NCBI RefSeq assembly: GCF_001559795.1
Contig: NZ_LOHY01000143.1
Coordinates: 1-45,023 of the forward strand
Reading direction: 5' to 3'
DNA: 45,023 nt
Source: Pseudostreptobacillus hongkongensis
GTDB lineage: Bacteria > Fusobacteriota > Fusobacteriia > Fusobacteriales > Leptotrichiaceae
The translations under genes were made by a program, and so were the position numbers. Shown here in pieces: positions 24,094 to 33,285 of the stretch (its first letter is position 1; each line of letters begins with the position of its first letter). The notes beneath the pieces are model-generated. The model was given only the letters and a program-made list of their open reading frames with translations. It was not told where the DNA came from and did not search any database.

Positions 24094-26067
24094 ATGTTTA
24101 AACTTCATTCAAACTATAACCCAACTGGTGATCAACCACAAGCTATAGATAAGATAGTAAATAATATACAAAATGGTATAAGTGATCAGATATTATTAGG
24201 GGTAACAGGTAGTGGAAAAACTTTTACAATTGCAAATATTATTAAAGAGCTGGGAAGACCAGCTCTTATTATGGCACCTAATAAGATTTTAGCTGCGCAA
24301 TTGTATAATGAATATAAACAGTTTTTTCCAGAAAATGCTGTAGAATATTTTGTTTCTTATTATGATTATTATCAACCAGAAGCATATATTCAATCAACAG
24401 ATACATATATAGAAAAAGATTCATCTATAAATGAAGAAATAGATAAGTTAACGCATGCGGCAACTGCAGCTCTTTTAAATAGAAAAGATGTTATAGTTGT
24501 GGCTTCTGTTTCTGCTATTTATGGACTAGGTTCACCTAATTCGTATTCTGATAGAAGTATGTATATTGATATAGATTTAGGTGGTATAACTAGATCAAAA
24601 TTAATAAGATCTTTATTGGGATTAAGATATGAAAGAAATGATATGGTAGTTGAAAGAGGTAAATTTAGAGTTAAAGGTGATATTATAGATGTTTATCCTA
24701 TTTATCAAGATACAGTTTATAGATTTGAATTTTTTGATGAAGATTTGGAAAAAATATCAGAATTAGAAACTTTGACTTTAAAAAAAATTAGAGATGTAAA
24801 AAGATTAAATCTTATGCCAGCTACACACTATTTATCAGAAATAGACACAAAAACTTTAGTAGATGAAATAAAAAAAGATTTAGAAATTAGAATAGAAGAA
24901 TTTGAAAAAGATGGTAAAATATTAGAAGCTCAAAGAATAAAACAAAGAACAGAATATGATATAGAGATGATAAAGGAAATAGGTTATTGTAAGGGAATGG
25001 AAAATTATTCGAGATATTTAACAGGTAAAAAAACTGGAGAAGCCCCTTATACTCTTTTAGACTATTTCCCAGAAGATCCTATAGTTTTCTTAGATGAATC
25101 ACATATTATGGTTCCACAAATAGGTGGAATGTATAATGGGGATAGAAGTAGAAAAGAAATGTTAGTAAATCACGGTTTTAGATTGCCTAGTGCCTTGGAT
25201 AATAGACCTTTAAGAAAAGAAGAATTCTTTGCAAAAGTTAGCCAGGTTGTTTATGTTTCAGCTACTCCGAGTGATTATGAATTAGAAGAATCAGGAGATG
25301 AAATAGTAGAACTATTAGTTAGACCAACTGGTATAGTTGAGCCTAGTATAGAAATTAGACCTACTAAAAATCAAGTAGATAATTTAATGGATGATATAAA
25401 AGATAGAGTTTCAAGAGGAGAAAGAATATTAGTTACGACTCTTACTAAAAAGATGGCTGAAGAGTTAACTGAATATTATTTAGATTATGGTATAAAAGTT
25501 AAATATATGCATTCTGAAATTTCAACTATAGAAAGGGTTGAAATAGTAAAAGGACTTAGAAATGGTGAATTTGATGTTTTGGTTGGTATAAATCTTTTAA
25601 GGGAAGGGCTAGATTTACCTGAGGTATCTTTAGTTGCCATACTTGAAGCTGATAAAGAAGGATTTTTACGTTCAAGAAGATCTTTAATACAAACTATGGG
25701 TCGTGCAGCAAGAAATGTTAATGGACATGTAATATTATATGCTGATAAAATAACTAAGTCTATGAAAGAAGCTATGGATGAAGTTGAAAGAAGACGTATA
25801 GTTCAACAAAGGTATAACGAAGATAATAATATTATTCCTCAAAATGTAAAGGCACATTTAACAGAGTCTTTACTTGAATATGAAGAAGATGAAAGTGAAA
25901 CTAATATAACACAAGTAAAGTTTAAAAATACTAAAGAAATAGAAAAAGAAATTAAGAAACTTGAATCAGAAATGAAAGAGTTTGCTAAAAATTATCAATA
26001 TGAAGAAGCTATTGATAGAAGAAACAAAGTTAATGAATTAAAAAAGATATTAATGGAGTTGATGTAA
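24094..26067 (+). CDS. uvrB: UvrABC excinuclease subunit B
   Basis: UvrB is the helicase-like damage-verifying subunit of nucleotide excision repair. Walker A is GVTGSGKT, the damage-probing beta-hairpin region contains YYDYYQPEAY, Walker B is FLDESH, and motif VI reads IQTMGRAARN. The C-terminal UVR domain (KKLESEMKEFAKNYQYEEA) that binds UvrC is present. A GTG at 24088 is also in frame, but AGGGGTG at 24084-24090 is the ribosome site for the ATG at 24094, and MFKLHSNYNPTGDQP is the normal family start. The protein is 657 residues. Its stop TAA touches the ATG of the next gene. uvrA and uvrC are not in this window. Confidence 0.97.
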   Translation: MFKLHSNYNPTGDQPQAIDKIVNNIQNGISDQILLGVTGSGKTFTIANIIKELGRPALIMAPNKILAAQLYNEYKQFFPENAVEYFVSYYDYYQPEAYIQSTDTYIEKDSSINEEIDKLTHAATAALLNRKDVIVVASVSAIYGLGSPNSYSDRSMYIDIDLGGITRSKLIRSLLGLRYERNDMVVERGKFRVKGDIIDVYPIYQDTVYRFEFFDEDLEKISELETLTLKKIRDVKRLNLMPATHYLSEIDTKTLVDEIKKDLEIRIEEFEKDGKILEAQRIKQRTEYDIEMIKEIGYCKGMENYSRYLTGKKTGEAPYTLLDYFPEDPIVFLDESHIMVPQIGGMYNGDRSRKEMLVNHGFRLPSALDNRPLRKEEFFAKVSQVVYVSATPSDYELEESGDEIVELLVRPTGIVEPSIEIRPTKNQVDNLMDDIKDRVSRGERILVTTLTKKMAEELTEYYLDYGIKVKYMHSEISTIERVEIVKGLRNGEFDVLVGINLLREGLDLPEVSLVAILEADKEGFLRSRRSLIQTMGRAARNVNGHVILYADKITKSMKEAMDEVERRRIVQQRYNEDNNIIPQNVKAHLTESLLEYEEDESETNITQVKFKNTKEIEKEIKKLESEMKEFAKNYQYEEAIDRRNKVNELKKILMELM

Positions 26068-26421
26068 ATGAAAAATATATTTATAGGTTATCCTAAATGT
26101 TCAACTTGTAAAAATGCATATTCTAAACTTAAAGAATTAGGCATAGAATTAGAATATAGGGATATAGCTAATGATAAACTTAATTATGATGAATTAAAAC
26201 ATATTTATGAAAAATCAGGTTTAGATATTAAAAAATTCTTTAATACAAGTGGTCAAGTTTATAGATCAGAAAATATTAAGGATAAATTAGATAAGATGTC
26301 TATTGATGAAAAGTTACAGCTTTTATCAACTAATGGAATGTTAGTTAAACGTCCTATATTAATATACAATGACAAAATATTAATAGGATATAAAGAAAAA
26401 GAATATTTAGAATTAAAATAG
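26068..26421 (+). CDS. ArsC/Spx-family thioredoxin-fold protein
   Basis: A 117-residue protein of the arsenate reductase/Spx family. The N-terminal CSTCKNAYSKLKELGI holds a CxxC (residues 11 and 14), followed by EYRDIANDKL. The C-terminal LVKRPILIYNDKILIGY is the RP-containing block shared by ArsC-like proteins. Members of the YusI/MgsR type may act as glutaredoxin-coupled reductases or as RNA polymerase-binding regulators. The CxxC form and the short length do not settle this, so I give no symbol. It directly follows the uvrB stop codon and precedes xseA by seven bases, so it is probably translated in the same operon as these repair genes. Confidence 0.85.
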   Translation: MKNIFIGYPKCSTCKNAYSKLKELGIELEYRDIANDKLNYDELKHIYEKSGLDIKKFFNTSGQVYRSENIKDKLDKMSIDEKLQLLSTNGMLVKRPILIYNDKILIGYKEKEYLELK

Positions 26422-26428
26422 AGGAAAT

Positions 26429-27757
26429 ATGGGTAGAAATTATACAGTTAGTGAAATTGCATTGCAAATAGAAAAGGTAATATTTTCAAGTGATCTAAAA
26501 AATGTATCAATTACAGGTGAGCTTTCTAATGTTACTTATCAAAAATCAGGACATTTATATTTCTCCTTAAAAGATGATACTAGTGTTATAAAATGTGCTA
26601 TTTTTAATCATGCTTTTAAAGGCATAAATTTTACTTTAAAAGAAGGTAATAAAGTAAGAGTTATAGCAGATATTAATTATTATAAACCAAATGGTTCAAT
26701 TAATTTTATAGTATCAGATATAGAAAAACTTGAAACAAGAGGTTTACTTTATGAAAAACTTGAAAAATTAAAAGAAGAATATTCAAAAAAAGGATATTTT
26801 GATGAAACTATTAAAAAAGTTAAACCAAAACTTGTTAAAAGATTAGGGGTTATAACTTCAGGAACAGGTGCAGCAATAGAGGATATTATTAGAACTACAC
26901 ATAATAGAGATAAATATGTAGATATATATCTTTATCCAGTAAAAGTACAAGGTGAAGGTTCAAGTACTGAGATTGCAAATGCTATTAGATATTTTAATGA
27001 AAATAATGATAAATATATGCTAGATGCACTTATTGTTGGTAGAGGTGGAGGAAGTATAGAAGATTTATGGGCTTTCAATGAAAAAGAAGTAATAGAAGCT
27101 ATTTATTCTTCAGATATATTTGTTGTTTCTGCTGTAGGGCATGAAACAGATATTCTTTTATCTGATTTTGTAGCAGATTTAAGAGCTTCTACACCTACTC
27201 AGGCAGTTGAACAAATTATACAAGAATATGATAAAATTTCAGATGGTCTTAATGTATATAAAGCAAAGATATTAAATATTATAGAAAATAGATACGAGCA
27301 TTCGTTAAAAGATTTTGAAAATATTAAAAATTCATATGTTTTAAATAATTTTGAAAATAGAATAATACAGTATAGATATGATATGGAATATCTAGAAAAT
27401 AGTATGTATAAAAGTCTTAATATACATTTTAACAATAATAGAACAAATTTTGATAATTTAAAATTGAAATTAAGTTTATCAAGTATTTATTCTAAATTTG
27501 AAAATGCTAATTTAGAATTAAATAATTTAAAAGAAAAAGTTGAAATGTTAATAACTAATCATATTAATAAAAGTAAAAATGAAATAGAAACACTTAAATT
27601 AAAAGTATCTAAACATTCAAATGATGATATTTTGAAAAAAGGATATAGTATAACTACAATTAATGGTAAAATTGTTAAAAATGTTGAAGATTTAAAATCA
27701 AAAGACACAATAAAGACAAGATTTCATAATGGTAGTATAGAAAGTATAGTTAAGTAG
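26429..27757 (+). CDS. xseA: Exodeoxyribonuclease VII large subunit
   Basis: This is the catalytic subunit of exonuclease VII, which degrades single-stranded DNA from either end. The N-terminal OB fold (about 1-100: YTVSEIALQIEKVIF, then GHLYFSLKD) binds the strand. The catalytic region has GVITSGTGAAIEDII, the conserved LIVGRGGGSIEDLWAFNEKE and FVVSAVGHETDILLSDFVAD given in usual order. A long coiled-coil region follows to the C-terminus, where the small subunit binds. Length 442 matches the family. No xseB lies next to it, although the two are often adjacent; the small subunit must be encoded elsewhere. The ATG follows GAGGAAAT; dCMP deaminase is next. Confidence 0.95.
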   Translation: MGRNYTVSEIALQIEKVIFSSDLKNVSITGELSNVTYQKSGHLYFSLKDDTSVIKCAIFNHAFKGINFTLKEGNKVRVIADINYYKPNGSINFIVSDIEKLETRGLLYEKLEKLKEEYSKKGYFDETIKKVKPKLVKRLGVITSGTGAAIEDIIRTTHNRDKYVDIYLYPVKVQGEGSSTEIANAIRYFNENNDKYMLDALIVGRGGGSIEDLWAFNEKEVIEAIYSSDIFVVSAVGHETDILLSDFVADLRASTPTQAVEQIIQEYDKISDGLNVYKAKILNIIENRYEHSLKDFENIKNSYVLNNFENRIIQYRYDMEYLENSMYKSLNIHFNNNRTNFDNLKLKLSLSSIYSKFENANLELNNLKEKVEMLITNHINKSKNEIETLKLKVSKHSNDDILKKGYSITTINGKIVKNVEDLKSKDTIKTRFHNGSIESIVK

Positions 27758-27768
27758 GTGGTGTGTAT

Positions 27769-28248
27769 ATGAAAAGAGAAAACTTTTTATCTTGGGATGA
27801 ATATTTTATGGGAATAGCTTTTTTATCGGCTAAAAGAAGTAAAGACCCAGCAACACAAGTTGGAGCTTGTATTGTTAAAGATAAAAAAATTATAGGTATA
27901 GGATATAACGGGTTTACCAATGGGAGTGACGATGATATTATGCCTTGGGGAAAAGTAGGTAGTTTTCTTGAAACAAAATATGCATATGTTGTTCATGCTG
28001 AATTGAATGCAATATTAAATAGTCAAATTAATGTTAAAGATTCAACTATTTATGTTACACATTTTCCATGTAATGAATGTGCAAAAGCTATAATACAATC
28101 AGGTATATCAAAGGTTATATATTTTTCTGATAAACATAAAGATAAAGATAGTACTAAGGCATCAAAAATAATGCTAGAAAATGCCAAAGTTGAAGTGGCA
28201 AAAATTGAACTAAGTATAAATGAATTAAATATTAAATTTGAAGAATAG
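27769..28248 (+). CDS. dCMP deaminase (ComEB family)
   Basis: This zinc-dependent cytidine/deoxycytidylate deaminase converts dCMP to dUMP, the precursor of dTMP. The catalytic motif HAELNAIL supplies the zinc-binding His and the proton-shuttling Glu, and PCNECAKAI supplies the two cysteines. NGFTNGSDD and DPATQVGACIV are conserved substrate-pocket stretches. A GTG at 27763 is also in frame, but AGGTGG (27756-27761) is properly spaced for the ATG at 27769, giving 159 residues. Location between xseA and smc is consistent with a role in nucleotide supply. ComEB, a competence-operon relative, belongs to the same family, but no competence gene is nearby. Confidence 0.93.
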   Translation: MKRENFLSWDEYFMGIAFLSAKRSKDPATQVGACIVKDKKIIGIGYNGFTNGSDDDIMPWGKVGSFLETKYAYVVHAELNAILNSQINVKDSTIYVTHFPCNECAKAIIQSGISKVIYFSDKHKDKDSTKASKIMLENAKVEVAKIELSINELNIKFEE

Positions 28249-28259
28249 GAAGGGGTATA

Positions 28260-31200
28260 ATGTATTTAAAAGCATTGGAACTAGATGGATTTAAATCTTT
28301 TTCTAATAGAACTGTTATAGAGTTTACTAAGGGTATTACATCTATTGTTGGTCCTAATGGAAGTGGTAAAAGTAATATACTTGATGCAATTTTATGGGTT
28401 CTAGGTGAACAAAGCTATAAAAGTATAAGGGCATCTATGAGCAGTGATGTAATATTTTCTGGTGGTAAAAATAAACGTGCTGCAAATAGTGCTGAGGTAT
28501 CCCTTATAATCGAAAATTCAGATAGATATTTAGATATAGAATCAGATGAGGTTAAAATAACTAGAAGAATCTATAAAAATGGTGATGGAGAATACCTTAT
28601 AAATAACAAGAAGGCAAGACTTAAAGATATACATAATATTTTTATGGATACAGGAATAGGTAAACAGGCTTATTCTATAATCGGTCAAGGAAGAGTTGAA
28701 AGGATAATAAGTTCTAATCCCAAAGAGATAAGAGAAATATTAGAAGAAGCAGCTGGAACTAAAAGAGCCAAAGTTGAAAAAGAAGAGGCTATAAAAAGAT
28801 TAAATAATGTAAGTCAAGAACTTGAAAAAATTAGTTTTGTTGAAAAAGAATTGTCTCTTAGAGTTAAAAGATTAAAAGATGAATCTGAAAAAGCTAGTTT
28901 TTATCAAAATATAGTTAACCAAATATTAGTTAAAAGTTTTATGCTATATGAGTATAATACGGATAAAATTAATGTTGAACAAGAAAAGTTATCTTTGGAT
29001 AAAAAAAATATTGAAAAAGAAATAGAGGATATTTCTAATAATTTAGAATTAGAAAATGAAAGATTAAAAGATTTTATAGAAAATAGAAATAGAGTTAGTG
29101 AATTATTAGATAATTTAAAATTAGAAACTAATAATATATTTATAGAATTTAATAATGAAAAAGAAAAATTATCTAAAATTGAGCTAGATAAATCTAATTT
29201 TGAAGTTAAATTAAATGAAAAATTACAAATTAAAGATAAATTATTAGTTGACAAGAATAAGAATATAGAAAAATTAAAAGACTATGAAATACAGATAAAT
29301 ACTTTAACAAAAGATGTAGTAAAAAAAGAAGAAAAGAAGAAAGAATTAACTTATAAAATTGAAGAAATTACATCAAAAACTGATGAATTAAATAAAAAGA
29401 TAGAAATTAAGGATAATGAATCTAAGGAAATAGAATTACTAAATTATAGAATTAAAATTGAAAATGAAGAATTAGAAAGAAAAGTTAAATTATCTGAAAA
29501 TAATATATTAAATCTTGAAAAAGAGCGTAAGGAAATTCTTTTAGCTAAAGATAAAATAGAGCTTGAAATAGCTAAATTAAATAATGAATATGAAGATCAA
29601 GTACAATTTAATAAGGATATATCAAATAAATACAGTGATATAAGTAAAGAACTTGAAGATTTAAAAAATAGAAGAAAAGAAATAGTTGAAATAAAAAATA
29701 GAAAGTTATTAGATTATGATCAAAAAAATAATCAATATGCATCTATCCAGAAAACTTTAGAAGATAACTATTTCTTATCAACAGCTTCAAAATATATACT
29801 TAAAACATTTAAAAATGATGATAATATAATAGATTCCGTTTCTAATATTTTAAGTATAAAAGAAGAATATCTTGTAGCAATATCTGGACTTATTGGCTTT
29901 TCTTTAAATGATATAGTTGTAAAAAATACAGATAAAACAACAGTATATATAGATGATTTAAAGAAAAATAAAGTTGGGACAGTATCGTTTTTACCTTTAG
30001 ATAATATAAAGACATCTTCTAAGTTAGATAGATTACCTAATGTTGAAGGAGTTGTTGATTTTGCTAGAAATTTAGTCTCTTCAAATATAGATATTAATTT
30101 AGATAAACTAATATTACATTTATTTTCAAATGCCATAGTTGTTAAAGATATAAATGCAGCAACTAAAGTATTGAAAATAGGTTTTTCTGATAGAATAATT
30201 ACGATTGAAGGAGATATATTTTCAAGTCGTGGTAGATTAACTGGAGGATATAAGAAAAATAAAGTTGATTTAACTTTACAAAAAAAAGATGAATTAACTT
30301 CTAAAGAAAAAGAATTAAACACACTAAAAGAAGAAATAAAAAATCTTGATAGTAAATATGATAAAATTAATTTAGAAATTGATAATTTAAGTAACAACAT
30401 AGATACAAATGCCATGTCAGAAGCAAATGATAAATTTAATGCTATAAAAAAGAATTTAGAATATAAGAAAACTGATATGAATTCTATTGAAAGAAAATTA
30501 TTAACTATAAATTATGAAATAGATGATACTAAAGGATTAATTGTAGAAAATAAAAATAGAATAGATAAAAATTCTAAATTAAGTATGGAAAATATAGAAA
30601 AATTAGATGAAATATTCGATAAAAGACAAGATTTAGAAATAGAAATTGCTAAGTTAGAAAGTGTAGAAAAATATCAAAAGAAATTAAATGAAGTTTCTAT
30701 AGACTATGCAGTCTTAAATGAAAAACTTACAAATATTAAAAATATAAATGATGAATTAACCTTAGATCATCGTAATCTTGAAAAAGATTTAAATGATATA
30801 GAAAAATTTGAACATAATAAAGATGAGCTATTTTTATCATTTAATCAGGAAATTGAGCTATATACTAAGAATATAGAAACTTTAAATATTACTAGATTAA
30901 ATAATCTTGATAATATTTCTAAATATGAAAATGAAGTAAAAGATATAGAAAAAAATGAAACTGATTCAGTTAATAGAAGAAATGACATGGAAAAAGAAAT
31001 ATTAAAAAAATCAAGTATTTCAGAAAAAATAGCAGAAAATATAGTTAGAAATGAAAAAGAATTAGAAAATTTAGAAGAAAAAATAAATGAAATAAATGAT
31101 AAAAAATCAGATGTTAAACTAGATGAGATTTATTATAAACTAGAAGATGATAACTTAGTAGATATAAAACAAGAAATAAGTAAGTTAGAGTCTAAAAAGA

Positions 31201-31799
31201 ATAATATAGGAAGTGTCAACTTAGCTTCTATTGAAGAATATAATAGTGAATTTGAAAGACATCAAGTACTTGTTAATCAAAGAGATGATTTAATAAATAG
31301 TTCTAATTCTATTAATGATTTAATATCTAAAATAGATAAAGATATTACAGAAAAATTCACATATGCATTTAATGAAATAAAAGAAAACTTTAAATACATG
31401 TGCTCAGAAATATTCTACGGTGCCCGTGGAGATATTAAATTAACAGACCCAAGTAATATATTAACTACAGGACTTGAATTAAGTGTTAAATATAAGAATA
31501 AACCAGAACAAACATTAATGTTACTATCGGGTGGAGAAAAATCTATGCTAGCTGTTTCATTCATAATGGCAATATTTATGTTTAAACCTTCACCATTTAC
31601 ATTCTTTGATGAAATAGAAGCAGCACTTGATGAAAGAAATACAAAAAAAATAATAGAGCTATTAAGAAGATTTATTGAAAAATCACAATTTATTTTAATA
31701 ACTCATAATAAAGAAACTATGAAAGGTTCAGATAGATTATATGGAGTTTCTATGAATAAAGAAGTTGGAGAATCGAGAATAGTTTCTGTTGACATTTAG
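28260..31799 (+). CDS. smc: Chromosome segregation/condensation protein SMC
   Basis: The SMC ATPase organises and separates the chromosome with ScpA and ScpB. The N-terminal ATP-binding half has Walker A GPNGSGKSN (residues 32-40) and a Q-loop; RIISSNPKEIREILEEAAGT follows. Two long coiled coils (about 170-500 and 670-1010) flank the hinge near 500-660, which ends in FSSRGRLTGGYK. The C-terminal half has the signature LLSGGEKSMLAVSF and Walker B PFTFFDEIEAALDE. The length of 1179 is normal for bacterial SMC. AGGAAGGGG precedes the ATG, 12 bases after the deaminase stop. scpA and scpB are not seen here. Confidence 0.97.
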   Translation: MYLKALELDGFKSFSNRTVIEFTKGITSIVGPNGSGKSNILDAILWVLGEQSYKSIRASMSSDVIFSGGKNKRAANSAEVSLIIENSDRYLDIESDEVKITRRIYKNGDGEYLINNKKARLKDIHNIFMDTGIGKQAYSIIGQGRVERIISSNPKEIREILEEAAGTKRAKVEKEEAIKRLNNVSQELEKISFVEKELSLRVKRLKDESEKASFYQNIVNQILVKSFMLYEYNTDKINVEQEKLSLDKKNIEKEIEDISNNLELENERLKDFIENRNRVSELLDNLKLETNNIFIEFNNEKEKLSKIELDKSNFEVKLNEKLQIKDKLLVDKNKNIEKLKDYEIQINTLTKDVVKKEEKKKELTYKIEEITSKTDELNKKIEIKDNESKEIELLNYRIKIENEELERKVKLSENNILNLEKERKEILLAKDKIELEIAKLNNEYEDQVQFNKDISNKYSDISKELEDLKNRRKEIVEIKNRKLLDYDQKNNQYASIQKTLEDNYFLSTASKYILKTFKNDDNIIDSVSNILSIKEEYLVAISGLIGFSLNDIVVKNTDKTTVYIDDLKKNKVGTVSFLPLDNIKTSSKLDRLPNVEGVVDFARNLVSSNIDINLDKLILHLFSNAIVVKDINAATKVLKIGFSDRIITIEGDIFSSRGRLTGGYKKNKVDLTLQKKDELTSKEKELNTLKEEIKNLDSKYDKINLEIDNLSNNIDTNAMSEANDKFNAIKKNLEYKKTDMNSIERKLLTINYEIDDTKGLIVENKNRIDKNSKLSMENIEKLDEIFDKRQDLEIEIAKLESVEKYQKKLNEVSIDYAVLNEKLTNIKNINDELTLDHRNLEKDLNDIEKFEHNKDELFLSFNQEIELYTKNIETLNITRLNNLDNISKYENEVKDIEKNETDSVNRRNDMEKEILKKSSISEKIAENIVRNEKELENLEEKINEINDKKSDVKLDEIYYKLEDDNLVDIKQEISKLESKKNNIGSVNLASIEEYNSEFERHQVLVNQRDDLINSSNSINDLISKIDKDITEKFTYAFNEIKENFKYMCSEIFYGARGDIKLTDPSNILTTGLELSVKYKNKPEQTLMLLSGGEKSMLAVSFIMAIFMFKPSPFTFFDEIEAALDERNTKKIIELLRRFIEKSQFILITHNKETMKGSDRLYGVSMNKEVGESRIVSVDI

Positions 31800-31826
31800 A
31801 GAAGAATTATACACAAGGAGAAGAAA

Positions 31827-33149
31827 ATGAGAAAACCTTTTTTAGTACTACTTTTAATATTAGCTAGTTTTTCTTATTCAGATGGAATAGAAGATAAGGC
31901 AAAAAATGAAGCTATAAATATTGAAAAAGTAGAAATTGAGAAAGAAAATAAAGTAAATGAAGAAATAAAAAAATCTGAAACTAAGAAAAGTGAAGTAAAA
32001 CCATATACATATATAGAAAATTATGTTAAAGAAAATCCTAATTATACATTAGATGTTAAAATGAAAAAACATTTTAATGAAGAACTTAATTACCATATAT
32101 ATATTAGACAAGCTGTTAATCTAAGAAAAAATCCTAATATTAAAGATAAGGCTTTAAAAAAATTACCTATTGGATATAAAATAGGGACAACAGGACTTGT
32201 AAAAGCTAAAGATGGAAGTAAATGGTATGAAGTTATATATAACAAAGAAAAATATTTTATACCTTCAACTGCTGGTATAAAGAGAGCTTTTAATTGGCAA
32301 AGAGCTGTTGAAAAAGCAGATAAAATAAATATGTTTATTAGCGATGCTTTAAATAGTAATAAAGATATATATTATGTAGATTCATATATTTCTTTAAATA
32401 CAGGAACTGAAGGTAAAAAAGATAAGTTTGGAAATGCTGCAAATCAAAGTATAAAAGCTTATTATAACAATAATAAAGACTATATTAATTTACCTGATAG
32501 AGCCTTATTTACAATAGTTGGGTCAGATTCTAAATATATAAGCATAAAGACAATGTCTTATGGTGATGAGATATATAAGATACCAGTTGCATTTAAAAGT
32601 AGAATAAAAAAATCTAATATTAAGTCATTTGTTAATAAGTTTATATACATAGATAGACACAGTCAAACAGAAGTAGTTATAGAAAAAAATAAAAAAACAG
32701 GAATATTTAATGTAAATACTGTAGGATATGTAACTACTGGAATTAATAAAGGAGTTGGGTTTGTAACTCCTTATGGAGACTTTTTAGTTGCATATACAAA
32801 ACCTGTTATGGCATATGCATCAGATACTGAAACTGAAGAAATATTAAATTCAAAGGGTGAAGTTATTGGTAAAAGACCTATAGTTATAGGAGATGCTAGA
32901 AATGCAATAAGATTTTCTGGTGGGGGATATATCCATGGGATACCATCAACTTTTGAACCAAAAGATAATAGAGAAAAAAGAAAAAAAATTACAGAGTCTA
33001 AGTTAGGAAGTATTCCTTTATCTCATAAATGTGTAAGAAATGATGATGAAATAATTAAGTATATATATGATTGGGTAAATGGAGGAAATAAAATACAAAA
33101 AAATGGATTTACATATCCTGCTGAAAATGTAATTGTAATAGTTGAATAA
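31827..33149 (+). CDS. Exported L,D-transpeptidase with SH3 domain
   Basis: This is a peptidoglycan-modifying enzyme of the YkuD family. L,D-transpeptidases make 3-3 cross-links between diaminopimelate residues or attach proteins to the wall. A signal peptide (about 1-18) is followed by a charged linker. An SH3b-like domain (about 92-150: IRQAVNLRKNPNIKDKALKKL) comes next, then a central region, and the catalytic domain at the C-terminus. Catalytic residues are His in GYIHGIPSTF and Cys402 in PLSHKCVRN, the family's SHxCxR signature. Total length is 440. The DapB and DapH genes in this window supply the diaminopimelate it would use. A strong terminator directly follows, ending the operon that begins at 22106. 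Confidence 0.87.
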   Translation: MRKPFLVLLLILASFSYSDGIEDKAKNEAINIEKVEIEKENKVNEEIKKSETKKSEVKPYTYIENYVKENPNYTLDVKMKKHFNEELNYHIYIRQAVNLRKNPNIKDKALKKLPIGYKIGTTGLVKAKDGSKWYEVIYNKEKYFIPSTAGIKRAFNWQRAVEKADKINMFISDALNSNKDIYYVDSYISLNTGTEGKKDKFGNAANQSIKAYYNNNKDYINLPDRALFTIVGSDSKYISIKTMSYGDEIYKIPVAFKSRIKKSNIKSFVNKFIYIDRHSQTEVVIEKNKKTGIFNVNTVGYVTTGINKGVGFVTPYGDFLVAYTKPVMAYASDTETEEILNSKGEVIGKRPIVIGDARNAIRFSGGGYIHGIPSTFEPKDNREKRKKITESKLGSIPLSHKCVRNDDEIIKYIYDWVNGGNKIQKNGFTYPAENVIVIVE

Positions 33150-33152
33150 ATG

Positions 33153-33177
33153 ATCGGAATTATTATTCCGATTTTTT
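33153..33177 (+). terminator. Intrinsic terminator after the L,D-transpeptidase gene
   Basis: ATCGGAAT and ATTCCGAT form a perfect 8-bp stem with a four-base loop (33153-33172), followed by Ts to 33177. Confidence 0.92.
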
Positions 33178-33178
33178 G

Positions 33179-33207
33179 TTGTAAAATTTTATATAAAATG
33201 TTAAAAT
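33179..33207 (+). promoter_or_regulatory. Promoter of the yhhQ unit
   Basis: TTGTAA (33179-33184), 17 bases and TAAAAT (33202-33207). The predicted start near 33213 coincides with the first base of a 9-bp hairpin in the leader. Confidence 0.55.
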
Positions 33208-33213
33208 TAATAG

Positions 33214-33285
33214 GTTAAATCTAAAAGATTTAACAAATATATTTATAGAGTTCATAGGTGGCAGCGTTGAACAAAGAGGAGGATT
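33214..33285 (+). promoter_or_regulatory. Structured leader of yhhQ, possible unclassified riboswitch
   Basis: The ~72-base leader starts with a perfect 9-bp hairpin, GTTAAATCT/AGATTTAAC (33214-33234). A second, GTTCA/TGAAC (33250-33272), has a GC-rich 13-base loop, and an AGAGGAGG ribosome site follows at once. preQ1 riboswitches often precede queuosine-precursor transporters. However, I cannot align this leader to the preQ1-I or preQ1-II consensus, so its function is open. Confidence 0.35.

Noticed and set aside
26068-26421. Arsenate reductase in an arsenic resistance setting
   Set aside because: No arsB, arsR or related gene is near. The CxxC form fits the wider Spx/ArsC-like family, so I gave only the family.
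29768-30415. 215-codon minus-strand open frame within smc
   Set aside because: It is antisense to the SMC hinge region, which is well supported. The Ser/Leu/Phe-rich composition is what antisense of AT-rich lysine/asparagine codons gives.
33240-33285. Possible T-box or preQ1-I element before yhhQ, from GGTGG and an A-rich stretch before the ribosome site
   Set aside because: The T-box consensus around TGG needs ACC pairing and a stem I specifier; neither is present. The loop has no C-rich stretch to pair as in preQ1-I. I kept it only as an unclassified leader.
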